Assembly: GCA_036510065.1 (NCBI GenBank)
Contig: DATCEO010000198.1
Coordinates: forward strand, 21,932 to 85,931
Direction: 5' to 3'
From: DASUBV01 sp036510065
GTDB taxonomy: Bacteria > Actinomycetota > Actinomycetes > Streptosporangiales > Streptosporangiaceae
Length of the DNA stretch: 64,000 nucleotides
Positions 34,940 to 44,209 of this stretch are shown here, piece by piece. Numbering within the stretch: position 1 is the first letter of the stretch; the number at the start of each line of letters is the position of its first letter. The notes beneath the pieces are model-generated. The model saw only the letters and a list, made by a program, of their open reading frames with translations, was not told where the DNA came from and did not search any database. Both the position numbers and the translations under genes were made by a program.

Positions 34940-36202
34940 ATGCACCCACGAGAGGGCTGGCAGCCCGACGGCAGGCGTCGTCGGACGCAAGGCCTCTCCC
35001 GGCGGGCGGCGTTGCAGCGCGGTGCCGCTGCCGCGCTGCTGGCCGGCGGCGCGGGCGCCCTGCTCGACGCGTGCGCGCCCTTCCTGACCGGGGGCGCGGC
35101 GATCCCGCTGCCGCGCGCGAGCAACCCGGTGACCTGGCCCACGGCCGACAACGCGGCCATCGCCAGCGGCCTGCAGACCGAGACCGGGGCGACCCTGCAG
35201 ATCTTCAACTGGGTCGCCTACCTCAACCAGGCCTGCGTCAACCACTTCGCCAAGAAGTACAAGTGCAAGGTCGTCGTGACCACGTTCAACACCATGGACG
35301 AGGCACTGTCGAAGCTGCGCAGCGGTCTCAAGTTCGACGTCTTCATGGGCGTAACGGTGGATGTCCTCGGCCAGCTCGTCGCCTCCAAGCTGATCCAGCC
35401 GCTCAACCACAGCTACCTGCCGAATATCGCCCAGGCCTGGCCGGACTTCACTAACCCGTTCTACGACCAGGGCTGGCAGTACACCGTCCCGTACACGATC
35501 TACACCACGGGCATCTCCTGGCGGAAGGACTTCGTCCACGAGAACCCCTACACGATGAAGGACCCGTGGGCCATGCCGTGGCAGCCCAAGTACAAGGGCA
35601 AGGTCGCCATCCTCGATGACTACCGCGAGGGGATCAGCCTCGGCCTGATGAAGAACGGGATCTTCGACCTCAACACCACCAGCAAGGCCCAGATCGACCT
35701 GTCCCGGCAGTCGCTGCAGGACCTGGTCCACCTCGTGGACGTGCACATCGACAACAACGACTTCACCGAGATCCCGGACGGCCAGACCTGGATTCATCAT
35801 GCCTGGTCCGGCGACATGGCGGCCGCCCAGGCCTACATGCCCAAGGGCACGCCCGTCGAGGTGGTCGGCTACTGGTTCCCCACCGACGGGCGCGGGCCGA
35901 TAGCCAACGACACCAACACCGTGCTGCGCTCGGCGGCCAGTCCCGTGCTCGCGCACGCGTTCCTGAACTACATGATGGATCTGCCGAACGTGCTGGAGAA
36001 CATCAGCTTCAACGGCTACATGCAGCCGCTGACCGAGGTCACGCCGCAGCGGCTGGTCGCCGAGAAGCTGCTGCCGCCCAGCCTGGTGTCCACGGCGGTG
36101 CTGCCCTCCTATTTCCGGCGCGGGGTCGCCCAGCTTCAGCTACCCGTGGACGCCGACGCGCTGTGGCAGCAGGCGTGGCTCGTCGCGAGCAACGGGATCT
36201 AG
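34940..36202 (+). CDS. Spermidine/putrescine-type ABC importer, substrate-binding lipoprotein
   Basis: A 420-residue PotD/PotF-like protein. The N-terminus carries a Tat-like twin-arginine (SRRAALQRG), a hydrophobic stretch and a lipobox LLDAC, so it is probably a Tat-exported lipoprotein. The mature part has LQIFNWVAYLNQACVNHFAK, VVVTTFNTMDEALSKLRSG, QYTVPYTIYTTGISWRKDFV and DGQTWIHHAWSGDMAAAQAY, typical of polyamine binders. ATG 34940 with GAAAGGTGGGGG upstream is preferred over ATG 34904. It is the first gene of a potD-B-C-like operon. The exact ligand is not certain. Confidence 0.9.
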   Translation: MHPREGWQPDGRRRRTQGLSRRAALQRGAAAALLAGGAGALLDACAPFLTGGAAIPLPRASNPVTWPTADNAAIASGLQTETGATLQIFNWVAYLNQACVNHFAKKYKCKVVVTTFNTMDEALSKLRSGLKFDVFMGVTVDVLGQLVASKLIQPLNHSYLPNIAQAWPDFTNPFYDQGWQYTVPYTIYTTGISWRKDFVHENPYTMKDPWAMPWQPKYKGKVAILDDYREGISLGLMKNGIFDLNTTSKAQIDLSRQSLQDLVHLVDVHIDNNDFTEIPDGQTWIHHAWSGDMAAAQAYMPKGTPVEVVGYWFPTDGRGPIANDTNTVLRSAASPVLAHAFLNYMMDLPNVLENISFNGYMQPLTEVTPQRLVAEKLLPPSLVSTAVLPSYFRRGVAQLQLPVDADALWQQAWLVASNGI

Positions 36203-36203
36203 C

Positions 36204-37163
36204 GTGGCCACGCGAGTGCCGCAGCAGCGCATCCGCCGTCCGGGCCGGGCGCAGGACGGGCCGGACCGCGACCGGCAGTCGAGGACGTTCTGGGTCCTGC
36301 TGGCCGCGCCGGGGATCTTGTGGCTGGCCGTCCTGTTCATCGTGCCGTTCTACGCCGTGCTCGCCATCGGCGAGGGCAAGCTCGACCGGGTGCGGGAATC
36401 GCCCGTCGCCGTCTACAACCCGCTGCACTGGAGCTCAGCCAACCTGAGCAACGTGTGGTCGGACCTGTTCGGCGCGGGATCGTTCGCCGGCCCCATCGTG
36501 GTCCGCACGATCATCTACGTCGTGGCCGCGTCGCTGATCTGCCTGCTGATCGGCTACCCGACGGCCTACTTCGTCAGCCGCTTCGCCGGCCGGCGCAAGG
36601 GGCTGTTCCTGCTCCTGCTGATCGCGCCGTTCTGGATCAGCTACATGATGCGGATGCTGGCCTGGATCGACCTGCTGCAGACCAACGGCTACGTGAACAA
36701 GGTGCTGACGTCCCTGCACATCGTCGGCCAGCCGGTGAACTGGCTGGGCGGCAACTCCTTCACCGTCATCCTCGGCCTGGTCTACGGCTACATCCCGTAC
36801 CTGATCCTGGTCCTGTACGCGGGGCTGGACCGGATCGACCCGTCGCTGATCGAGGCGGGCCGGGACCTGGGACTGAGCCGGATACGCACGTTCCTGCGCG
36901 TCACGCTGCCGCTGTCCCGGCAGCCGATCCTGACCGCCATGCTGATCACCGTGCTGCCCATGGTGGGCGACTACTTCACCAACCAGCTGCTGTCCGGGGC
37001 GCCTAACACCTCGATGATCGGCAACCTGATCCAGGGCCAGCTGGGCACGCCGGGGCTGGAGGGCCAGGGCGCCATCTTGTCCCTGCTGGTGCTGATCGTG
37101 CTGCTCGTGCCGATGGTCTACTACGTCGTGGCCACCAACCGCGCGGCCCGGGAGGCGTCATGA
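36204..37163 (+). CDS. Polyamine-type ABC importer permease (PotB-like)
   Basis: A 319-residue inner-membrane permease with six to seven helices. The EAA loop reads LIEAGRDLGLSRIRTFLRVTLPL, the docking site for the ATPase. The family motif APFWISYMMRMLAWIDLLQ is present. GTG 36204 starts one base after the previous stop. It overlaps the next gene by 4 bp (ATGA). Confidence 0.92.
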   Translation: MATRVPQQRIRRPGRAQDGPDRDRQSRTFWVLLAAPGILWLAVLFIVPFYAVLAIGEGKLDRVRESPVAVYNPLHWSSANLSNVWSDLFGAGSFAGPIVVRTIIYVVAASLICLLIGYPTAYFVSRFAGRRKGLFLLLLIAPFWISYMMRMLAWIDLLQTNGYVNKVLTSLHIVGQPVNWLGGNSFTVILGLVYGYIPYLILVLYAGLDRIDPSLIEAGRDLGLSRIRTFLRVTLPLSRQPILTAMLITVLPMVGDYFTNQLLSGAPNTSMIGNLIQGQLGTPGLEGQGAILSLLVLIVLLVPMVYYVVATNRAAREAS

Positions 37164-38101
37164 GCAGCGTGACCACTCCATCGCGCGCCGCCGATGCCAC
37201 CGAGGGCGCCCGCGGCGGCAGGAGCCGCCTGCGGCCCTGGCGCAATCCCTGGCGGCACCCCTGGTTCCTCGAGGGCTTCACCTGGCTCTACCTGATCTGG
37301 TCGCTGGCCCCGATCGCCATCGCCGTGCTGTTCTCCTTCAACCAGGGCAAGTCGCAGGCCACCTACCAGGGCCTGTCCATCCGCTGGTACTGGGGCGACC
37401 CGGTCAACTCCGTCTTCCATAACCCGCAGCTGCAAAGCGCGGTGTTCACCACGCTCAAGCTGTCCGCCTACACGACGCTGATCGCCGTGCCGATCGGGGT
37501 GGCGTTCGCCCTGGGCATCAACCGGTGGCGGACCAAGGTCTCGGCCAGCTTCAACTTCGTGATGATCCTCTCGTTCGTGGTGCCAGAGCTGATCTTCGGC
37601 GTGGCCATGTTCTTCGTCTTCACCAAGCTGTTCAGCGGCATCCAGCTCGGCACCCTGGCCGAGGTGCTGGGCCTGGTCACCTGGAACGTGAGCTGGCCCG
37701 CCATCATCGTGCAGGCCCGGCTGGTCGGGATCGGGCGGCAGTACGAGGAGGCGGCCGCCGACCTCGGCGCGACCCAGTTCCAGACCATACGCCGGGTCCT
37801 GCTCCCGCTGCTGACCCCGGCCATCTTCGCCAGCGCCATCCTGGTGTTCTCCGGCGTCATCGACGACTTCGTGATCGTGGACCTGCTGTTCTCTAACGCC
37901 GGCAACACCCCGATGTCGGTGATCATCTACTCCACGCAGCACGGCGGCAACGGCGGCCCGGCGCTGAACGCGCTGGCGACGATCATGCTGGTGATGTCGT
38001 TCGTCGTGGCGGGCCTCGGCTTCCTCGGCTACCGCTGGATGACCCGCGGCGAGCGCATCGACGGCCGCCAGGCCCTGGCCACCATCGCCGGCGCTGAGTA
38101 G
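37160..38101 (+). CDS. Polyamine-type ABC importer permease (PotC-like)
   Basis: A 313-residue permease with six helices. The EAA loop is YEEAAADLGATQFQTIRRVLLPLLTP. Typical PotC segments are YLIWSLAPIAIAVLFSFNQG and RWYWGDPVNSVFHNPQLQSA. Its start overlaps the PotB-like stop. It pairs with the PotB-like permease to form the channel. The ATPase gene is not downstream on this strand but convergent from the other side. Confidence 0.92.
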   Translation: MSSVTTPSRAADATEGARGGRSRLRPWRNPWRHPWFLEGFTWLYLIWSLAPIAIAVLFSFNQGKSQATYQGLSIRWYWGDPVNSVFHNPQLQSAVFTTLKLSAYTTLIAVPIGVAFALGINRWRTKVSASFNFVMILSFVVPELIFGVAMFFVFTKLFSGIQLGTLAEVLGLVTWNVSWPAIIVQARLVGIGRQYEEAAADLGATQFQTIRRVLLPLLTPAIFASAILVFSGVIDDFVIVDLLFSNAGNTPMSVIIYSTQHGGNGGPALNALATIMLVMSFVVAGLGFLGYRWMTRGERIDGRQALATIAGAE

Positions 38102-38112
38102 ACGGCATTAGC

Positions 38113-38130
38113 CCAGGGGCCGACCCCTGG
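38113..38130. terminator. Hairpin between convergent permease and ATPase genes
   Basis: CCAGGGG (38113-38119) pairs with CCCCTGG (38124-38130) with a CCGA loop, right after the PotC-like stop. A second GC-rich GGGC/GCCC stem follows. Confidence 0.6.
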
Positions 38131-38224
38131 AACCCCAGTCCGGGCAAGCCCGGCCCTCGCGGGCGACATACCCCCGGCTGGCGCGCGGCAAGACGGCTTG
38201 CCCCCCGCTCGGCGCCCTGGCTGG

Positions 38225-39367
38225 CTAGCTGGGCTGGAGGGCTTCTTCGGTTTCCAGGGCGGCGGCCTCGTCGTCGGCGCCGGCTACCTGGCCGCCGCCT
38301 GCCAGGACGCGCAGGGCGTCCGGGGCGAGGTAGGCGTGCACGGGAGTGCCGTGGGCGTAGGGCGCCGGGCCGCCGTCGTTCTGGAGCACGACCTGCAGGT
38401 CGGCGCCGGCCGCCAGGCGCAGGAACACCTGGGTGGCCGAGCCCAGGTAGACCAGCCGCTCGACCATGGCCGGGACCCGGTTCGGGCCCGGGGAGCCAAA
38501 CTCCTCGATCTTGACCCGCTCGGGCCGGATGACCGCGTGCGAGCGCTCCGGGGCGTCCTGGCCGCCGTGCTCGACGGTCAGCACCGTCTCCCCCAGCCGG
38601 GCCAGGCAGCGCGCGCCGGGACCGCGCTCGACGATGTCGACCGCCATCAGGTTGGAAACACCCAGGAAGTCGGCCACGTAGGTGTCGGCGGGCTCCTCGT
38701 AGACCTCGGCAGGCGCGCCGATCTGCACGATCTTGCCGTCGCGCATGACCGCCAGCCGGTCCGACATCGTCAGCGCCTCTTCCTGGTCGTGCGTCACGTA
38801 CAGGAAGGTGATGCCGACCTGCTCCTGCAGGGCCTTGAGCTCGACCTTGAGCGAGCGGCGGAGCTTGGCGTCCAGGGCCCCGAGCGGCTCGTCCAGCAGC
38901 AGCACCGACGGCTGCAGCACCAGCGCCCGGGCCAGGGCGACCCGCTGCTGCTGGCCGCCGGACAGCTGGCCCGGCCGGCGCTTGCCGAACGTGCCGAGCT
39001 TGACCAGCTCCAGGGCGGCGTCCACCCGGCTGCGCAGCTCGCCCTCGGGCAGCTTGCTGTTACGCAGGCCGAACGCGACGTTGTCGAACACGGTCAGGAA
39101 CGGGAACAGGGCGTAGCTCTGGAACACCGTATTGACGTTGCGCTTGTGGGGGGGCACCCCCGAGAGGTCCACCCCGTCGAGCAGGATCTGCCCGGAGGTC
39201 GGCTGCTCGAAGCCGGCGATCAGGCGCAGCGTGGTGGTCTTGCCGCAGCCCGAGGGCCCGAGCAGGGAGAAGAACTCGCCGCTGGCGACCTGCAGGTCGA
39301 TCGCGTCGACGGCGATCTCGCCAAACCGCTTGGTCAGCGACACTAGCTCGATCCGGCCACCAGGCAT
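38225..39367 (-). CDS. Polyamine-type ABC importer ATPase (PotA-like)
   Basis: A 380-residue ABC ATPase with Walker A (GPSGCGKTTTLRLIAG), Q-loop (TVFQSYALFPFLTVFDNVAFG), signature (QLSGGQQQRVALARAL), Walker B (VLLLDEPLGALDAKLR) and H-loop (YVTHDQEEALTMSD). A TOBE-type domain follows (IRPERVKI). It completes the importer encoded at 34940-38101. It is on the opposite strand and 46 bp downstream of the TetR gene, so regulator and ATPase probably share an mRNA. Confidence 0.92.
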   Translation of the reverse strand: MPGGRIELVSLTKRFGEIAVDAIDLQVASGEFFSLLGPSGCGKTTTLRLIAGFEQPTSGQILLDGVDLSGVPPHKRNVNTVFQSYALFPFLTVFDNVAFGLRNSKLPEGELRSRVDAALELVKLGTFGKRRPGQLSGGQQQRVALARALVLQPSVLLLDEPLGALDAKLRRSLKVELKALQEQVGITFLYVTHDQEEALTMSDRLAVMRDGKIVQIGAPAEVYEEPADTYVADFLGVSNLMAVDIVERGPGARCLARLGETVLTVEHGGQDAPERSHAVIRPERVKIEEFGSPGPNRVPAMVERLVYLGSATQVFLRLAAGADLQVVLQNDGGPAPYAHGTPVHAYLAPDALRVLAGGGQVAGADDEAAALETEEALQPS

Positions 39368-39413
39368 GGCGGGTACCTACCCTTCTGGGAACGCTCCCCG
39401 ATCACTCACTGGA

Positions 39414-40067
39414 TCACGCCGCCCGCCCGCGGCCGGGCTTCCAGTCGAGCCCGAGCTGATCGGCGACGAACTGCATACTTAGCTCGAAGGCCCCCACCGG
39501 GTCAACCGCCGGGTCCTCGAGAGCGATCTGGACCGTCAGGCCGTCCAGCAGCGCGGTGAGGCCGACGGCGAAGCGCGCGGGGTCGACATCGCGGAACTCG
39601 CCGGCCGCCTGCCCGGCCACGACCAGCGCGGCGATTTCCTCGCGCCAGCGCTCGTCGGACTTGCGGCGGACGCTCGCGACCTCCGGGTGGCGGGCCGCCT
39701 GAGCCCAGAAATCGAGCCAGATCTGCCAGCTGCTGGCCGGCTCGGGGTCGGCCTCCGGCAGGCAGCTCATGGCCACGATCTCCTCGATCCGGGCCGCGGA
39801 CGTCGGCAGCTGTGCCATCCGGCGCTGGCCCACGGCGTACCAGGAGTCCTCGTACCGCCGGATGGCCTCGGTGAGCAGCTGATCCTTGGTCTTGAAGTAG
39901 TAGATCACCAGCGCCGGGCTGATCCCCGCGCGCTCGGCGACGTCGGCGATCCGGGTATCGGCATAGCCGCGCTCGGAGATGACCTCGAGCGCGGCGGCCA
40001 TCATCTGCGCCCGCCGCTGGTCCGCGGTGCCCGTTGCCCCGGCGTCGCCGCCGGCTCGGTCTGTCAT
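39414..40067 (-). CDS. TetR-family repressor, probable regulator of the amine regulon
   Basis: A 217-residue TetR protein. The N-terminal HTH is MMAAALEVISERGYADTRIA then DVAERAGISPALVIYYFKTK, residues about 24-64. The rest is an all-helical effector and dimerisation domain. It sits at the centre of five copies of one palindrome, is transcribed with the importer ATPase gene, and is divergent from the flavoprotein gene whose promoter carries operator 3. This is the best candidate for the factor binding these sites. The effector is presumably the imported amine or a product of it. Confidence 0.88.
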   Translation of the reverse strand: MTDRAGGDAGATGTADQRRAQMMAAALEVISERGYADTRIADVAERAGISPALVIYYFKTKDQLLTEAIRRYEDSWYAVGQRRMAQLPTSAARIEEIVAMSCLPEADPEPASSWQIWLDFWAQAARHPEVASVRRKSDERWREEIAALVVAGQAAGEFRDVDPARFAVGLTALLDGLTVQIALEDPAVDPVGAFELSMQFVADQLGLDWKPGRGRAA

Positions 40068-40240
40068 CGGGACTGTCCTCTCACCGCGGTCTTTCCTGCC
40101 ATGTTCGGCATCTCATTCTCTCGCGATGTCCGCCGCGGGCCCCAGCCCTTCGGAGGACCAGCCTTCAGAGCACTAGGTCCCTTCGAAGCACTAGCCCTCG
40201 TGAGCGCTGCCCTCTTGTCGGATACGGTATCAGCTTTCTA

Positions 40241-40256
40241 GACTGAACATTCAGTC
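40241..40256. promoter_or_regulatory. TetR-regulon operator 3 (flavoprotein and tetR)
   Basis: GACTGAACATTCAGTC, with TAGACT as a -10-like element over its left arm (40239-40244). It is 22 bp upstream of the flavoprotein start and lies in the tetR-flavoprotein divergent region, so it may also autoregulate tetR. Confidence 0.75.
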
Positions 40257-40277
40257 AATCCATCGGAAGGCGGGCTC

Positions 40278-41924
40278 ATGGCCGCAACATACGACGCGAT
40301 CGTGGTCGGCGGCGGGCATAACGGCCTGGTCGCCGGCGCATACCTGGCCAGGTCCGGCGCGCGGACCGTCGTGCTGGAAGGCCGGAACAAGACCGGCGGG
40401 GCGGCCACCACGGAGGCGCCCTGGCCGGACGCGCCGCAGTTCCGGGTGACCCGGCTGTCCTACGTGATGAGCCTGATGCCCCCGACGATCATCAGCGACC
40501 TGGAGCTGGACCGGCACGGCTACAAGATCTACCCGATGGGCCCTTACTACCAGGCCTTCCCCGAGGGCGGCTCGATCAAGCTGTACGCCGACGACGCCAA
40601 GCGCAACCACGAGGAGGTGTCCAAGTGGTCCAAGAAGGACGCGGACGCCATGCCCCGCTGGGACGCCTGGCTGGCCGGCCTGGCTGACGTCCTGGGGCCG
40701 CTGCTGCTCACCGTGCCGCCCAACCTGGGCTCCCGCCGCCCCCGGGACCTGGCCGAGACCCTGCGGCTGGCCTGGCGCAACCGCGGCCTGGACGTCCGCA
40801 CCATCGGCGACGTCACCCGGCTGATGACCATGAGCATCGCCGACCTGCTCGACGACTGGTTTGAGTCCTCGCAGGTCAAGGGGGCGCTCGCGGTCAACGG
40901 GGTGATCGGCACCTGGGCCGGCCCCTACGAGCCCGGCACCGCCTACGTCATGGCGCACCACTCCATCGGCGATGTCGGCGATGGTCACCTCGGGAACTGG
41001 GGCTTCCAGGAGGGCGGCATGGGCGGAGTCTCCAGCGCCATCGAGGCCGCCGCTCGCACCCTCGGCGCGGAGATCCGCACCAACGCGCCAGTCGCGCGGG
41101 TCATCGTCGAGGACGGCAAGGCCGCCGGGGTCATCCTGGCCAACGGTGACGAGCTGCGGGCCAAGGTCGTGGTCTCCACCCTGCATCCCCGCACGGCGTT
41201 CCTGGACCACGTCGGCCCGGAGAACCTGCCTGAGGACTTCACCCGCGACATCGAGCACTGGAAGACGCGCAGCGGCGTGGTGAAGATCAACCTGGCGCTG
41301 AGCGAGCTGCCCGACTTCACCGCCGATCCCGGCTCGCAGCTGCAGGAGCACCACACCGGCTCGGTCGAGATGGCGCCGACCATGGAGTACATCGAGAGCG
41401 CCTTCCAGGAGGCGCGGAACGGCCAGCCCGCGGTCCGGCCGTTCAGCGACGGCGTCATCCCCACCGCGTTCGACAAGACGCTCTGCCCCGAGGGCACGCA
41501 CATCATGTCCCTGTTCACCCAGTGGGTGCCCGCGGACTGGAGCCAGCAGCCGCACACCGCCGAGCTGGAGGCCTACGCGGACCGCATGATCGACTGCTAC
41601 AACGAGCTGGCCCCGAACTTCAAGGGCTCGATCCTGCACCGGGACATCGTCGGGCCGCACGAGATGGAGCAGGAGTACGGCCTGATCGGCGGCAACATCT
41701 TCCACGGTGAGCTCTCGCTCGAGCAGCTGTTCCACATGCGCCCGGCACCGGGCTATGCCGACTACCGGACGCCCCTCGCGGGCCTGTACTACGGCAGCTC
41801 GGCCACCCATGCCGGCGGCGGCGTCTGCGGGATCCCCGGCTGGCAGGCGGCGAAGGCCGCGATCGCCGACCGGAAGGCCAGCAAGCGGGCGGACCAGATC
41901 CGCAAGGTCACCCGGCGGTCATGA
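40278..41924 (+). CDS. FAD-dependent oxidoreductase, PYROXD2/phytoene-dehydrogenase-like
   Basis: A 548-residue flavoprotein. The Rossmann FAD site is AIVVGGGHNGLVAGAYLARSG followed by VVLEGRNKTGGAATTE. A second FAD segment is GGVSSAIEAAARTLGAEIRT, and the C-terminal GSSATHAGGGVCGIPGWQAA closes the FAD site. Although this family is often called phytoene dehydrogenase, it lacks any carotenoid neighbours here, and the operator links it to amine genes. A C-N or C-C bond oxidation is plausible. ATG 40278 has GGAAGG upstream. Confidence 0.88.
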   Translation: MAATYDAIVVGGGHNGLVAGAYLARSGARTVVLEGRNKTGGAATTEAPWPDAPQFRVTRLSYVMSLMPPTIISDLELDRHGYKIYPMGPYYQAFPEGGSIKLYADDAKRNHEEVSKWSKKDADAMPRWDAWLAGLADVLGPLLLTVPPNLGSRRPRDLAETLRLAWRNRGLDVRTIGDVTRLMTMSIADLLDDWFESSQVKGALAVNGVIGTWAGPYEPGTAYVMAHHSIGDVGDGHLGNWGFQEGGMGGVSSAIEAAARTLGAEIRTNAPVARVIVEDGKAAGVILANGDELRAKVVVSTLHPRTAFLDHVGPENLPEDFTRDIEHWKTRSGVVKINLALSELPDFTADPGSQLQEHHTGSVEMAPTMEYIESAFQEARNGQPAVRPFSDGVIPTAFDKTLCPEGTHIMSLFTQWVPADWSQQPHTAELEAYADRMIDCYNELAPNFKGSILHRDIVGPHEMEQEYGLIGGNIFHGELSLEQLFHMRPAPGYADYRTPLAGLYYGSSATHAGGGVCGIPGWQAAKAAIADRKASKRADQIRKVTRRS

Positions 41925-41947
41925 CCGAGCCATTCCGGCCATAACGG

Positions 41948-44158
41948 ATGACTTCCGCCACTCACGGCCCTCCAGTGTCAGCGGCCGGGGCGCGGCCGGC
42001 GGCGCCGGGCCGAGCGGCGCCCCCGGCGCCAGCCGGGGTCGCGTCGATGCTGGAGGCCAGGAGCGTCGCCCTGGTCGGGGCCTCGGCCCGGCCGGGCACG
42101 TTCGGCCAGCGGATGGTGCAGGAGGTGACCCGGAGCCCATCCGGGCCCCGGGTCTACCTGGTCAATCCCCGGTACGCCGAGGTCGGCGGGGACCGCTGCC
42201 ATCCGTCCCTGGCCGACCTGCCCGAGCCCGTCGACCTCGTGCTGCTCGGCGTCCGCGACGACGCCCTGGAGGAGCAGCTCGCCCTGGCCGCCGCGCGCGG
42301 CGACCGGTCCGCCGTCATCTTCGGCAACGCGCACGAAGACCCGGCCGGTCGCCCTGCCGGGCCAGCACTCCGGGACCGGCTGGCCGACCTGGCCCGGGGC
42401 GCCGGGATGCAGCTGTGCGGCGCGGGCTGCATGGGGTTCGTCAACGTGAGCCGCGGCCTGCGGGCGATCGGGTACACCGAGGCCAGCCCGCTGCCGGTCG
42501 GCCCGGTGGCGCTGGTCACGCACTCCGGCTCGGTGTTCTCCGCCCTGCTGCGCGCCCGCCGCGGGCTGGCTTTCTCGCTCGCGGTGTCCTCCGGTCAGGA
42601 ACTGGTCACCACCGCTCCCGCCTACCTGGAGTACGCGCTCGGCCTGCCGGAGACCCGGGTGGTCGCGCTGGTCATGGAGGCGATGCGCGAGGCCGGCCGG
42701 CTGCGCCGGGTGCTGGCCAGCGCGGCGGAGCGGGACATCCCGGTGGTCGCGCTGACGGTCGGCCGCTCGGCCAGCGGCGCGCGCATGGTGGCCGCGCACT
42801 CGGGCGCGCTCGCCGCCGCGGACGGCGGCTGGGAGGCGCTGTGCCGGGCCTACGGCGTGCACCGCGTCGGTGACCTGGCCGAGCTGGCCGACACCGTGGA
42901 GCTGTTCGCGATCGGCCGCCGCCCCCGGACCATCCCGGCCGCCCGCTCGGCTGGCATCGCCACCGTGCACGACTCGGGCCTGGAACGAGCGCATACCGCG
43001 GACCTGGCCGCCGAGCTCGGCGTCCCGTTCGCCCCGATCGGGACGGCCACGACGGCGCGGCTGACCGAGCTGCTCGATCCCGGCCTGCTGGCCACCAACC
43101 CGCTCGATGTCTGGGGCACCGGGGCCGATACCCGCGGGCTGTTCGCGGCCGCGCTGACGGCGCTCGCCGACGAACCGCGGGTCGCGGCGGTAGCGCTCGC
43201 TGTCGACCTGGTCGCGGAGCCGGACGGTGACCGCTCCTACCCGCTGGCCCTGGCCGACGCGGCCCAGCGCACCGACAAGCCGCTGGCGGTCCTGGCCAGC
43301 CTGGGCAGCGCCATCGACTCCGAGGCGGCCAGCCAGCTGCGCCATCGGGGCATCCCGGTGCTGGAAAGCACCCGGACCGGGCTGCTCGCGCTGCGCCACC
43401 TGCTGGACCAAGCGGCCCGTCCCGGCCCGCCCGATGCCCAGGCCCAGGCCCGGCCGCACCCGGCCCGGCAGCGCCGGGCCCGCCAGCTGCTGGCCGCCGG
43501 CCAGGCCAGCGGCGCGCCGCTGCTGGCCCTGCTACGCGAGTACGGGATCGCCGTGGCGGCGGCCGAGCCGGCCAGCGACCTCGCGGCCGCGCTGGCGGCG
43601 GCAGAGGCGATCGGCTACCCCGTGGTCCTCAAGACCGACGAGCCCGCGATCGCGCACAAGTCGGATGTCGGCGGCGTACTGCTGGGCGTGGCCGGCCCGG
43701 CCGAGCTGGCCGCGGGCTACGCCGGCCTGGCCGCCCGGCTCGGCCGCCGGGTGCTGGTCAGCCAGGCCGTGCCGCCGGGCCCGGAGCTCTCGCTCGGCAT
43801 CATCCGCGATCCCGGCCTGGGCCCGCTGATGGTGGTCGGCGCCGGGGGTGTCCTGGTCGAGCTGCTCGCCGACCGCGCGGTCGCGCTGCCACCCGTCGGC
43901 GAGCGGCTGGCCGCCGAGCTGCTCGCCGGCCTGCGAGTCAGCCAGCTGCTGGCCGGCGTGCGTGGCGCCCCGCCGGCCGCCCTCGGCCCGGTCGTCGCGG
44001 CCATTACCGGCCTGTCGGAGCTCGCCGGCGAGCTCGGCGACGACCTGGAGGCCCTCGACATCAACCCGCTCATCTGCGGCCCCGGCCGCGCCGTCGCGGT
44101 GGACGCGCTCGCGATCCCCCGCCGCGCCCGCCCGGCAGCCGAGACGCAGCTTGCATGA
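41948..44158 (+). CDS. ADP/NDP-forming acyl-CoA synthetase (CoA-binding plus ATP-grasp)
   Basis: A 736-residue fused acyl-CoA synthetase. After a Pro/Ala-rich leader comes the CoA-binding domain (VALVGASARPGTFGQRM, VNPRY), the succinyl-CoA-ligase-like domains (VTHSGSVFSALL; AAHSGALAAADGGWEAL with the likely phospho-His) and a C-terminal ATP-grasp domain (IGYPVVLKTDEPAIAHKSDV, LEALDINPLI). It would couple acyl-CoA and ADP/ATP interconversion. It lies 23 bp after the flavoprotein gene, in the same operon, so it probably handles an acid produced by the oxidation pathway. Its stop codon is part of the palindrome at 44156. Confidence 0.88.
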   Translation: MTSATHGPPVSAAGARPAAPGRAAPPAPAGVASMLEARSVALVGASARPGTFGQRMVQEVTRSPSGPRVYLVNPRYAEVGGDRCHPSLADLPEPVDLVLLGVRDDALEEQLALAAARGDRSAVIFGNAHEDPAGRPAGPALRDRLADLARGAGMQLCGAGCMGFVNVSRGLRAIGYTEASPLPVGPVALVTHSGSVFSALLRARRGLAFSLAVSSGQELVTTAPAYLEYALGLPETRVVALVMEAMREAGRLRRVLASAAERDIPVVALTVGRSASGARMVAAHSGALAAADGGWEALCRAYGVHRVGDLAELADTVELFAIGRRPRTIPAARSAGIATVHDSGLERAHTADLAAELGVPFAPIGTATTARLTELLDPGLLATNPLDVWGTGADTRGLFAAALTALADEPRVAAVALAVDLVAEPDGDRSYPLALADAAQRTDKPLAVLASLGSAIDSEAASQLRHRGIPVLESTRTGLLALRHLLDQAARPGPPDAQAQARPHPARQRRARQLLAAGQASGAPLLALLREYGIAVAAAEPASDLAAALAAAEAIGYPVVLKTDEPAIAHKSDVGGVLLGVAGPAELAAGYAGLAARLGRRVLVSQAVPPGPELSLGIIRDPGLGPLMVVGAGGVLVELLADRAVALPPVGERLAAELLAGLRVSQLLAGVRGAPPAALGPVVAAITGLSELAGELGDDLEALDINPLICGPGRAVAVDALAIPRRARPAAETQLA

Positions 44159-44204
44159 TCACTACCGTTTTGGGACGCCTGGCGCCGCAAAACGGTAGTG
44201 ATCA
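44156..44204. terminator. Perfect 17-bp palindrome between convergent genes
   Basis: TGATCACTACCGTTTTG (44156-44172) and its exact complement (44188-44204) with a 15-base loop. The first TGA is the stop codon of the acyl-CoA synthetase. It ends just before the stop of the L,D-transpeptidase gene. The T runs lie inside the stem, not after it, so it is an unusual terminator. It closely resembles the element at 4501-4549. Confidence 0.75.
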
Positions 44205-44209
44205 CACCA

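Noticed and set aside
40278..41924. Carotenoid phytoene dehydrogenase
   Set aside because: There are no crt neighbours. The length and setting fit the PYROXD2-like group in a catabolic regulon.
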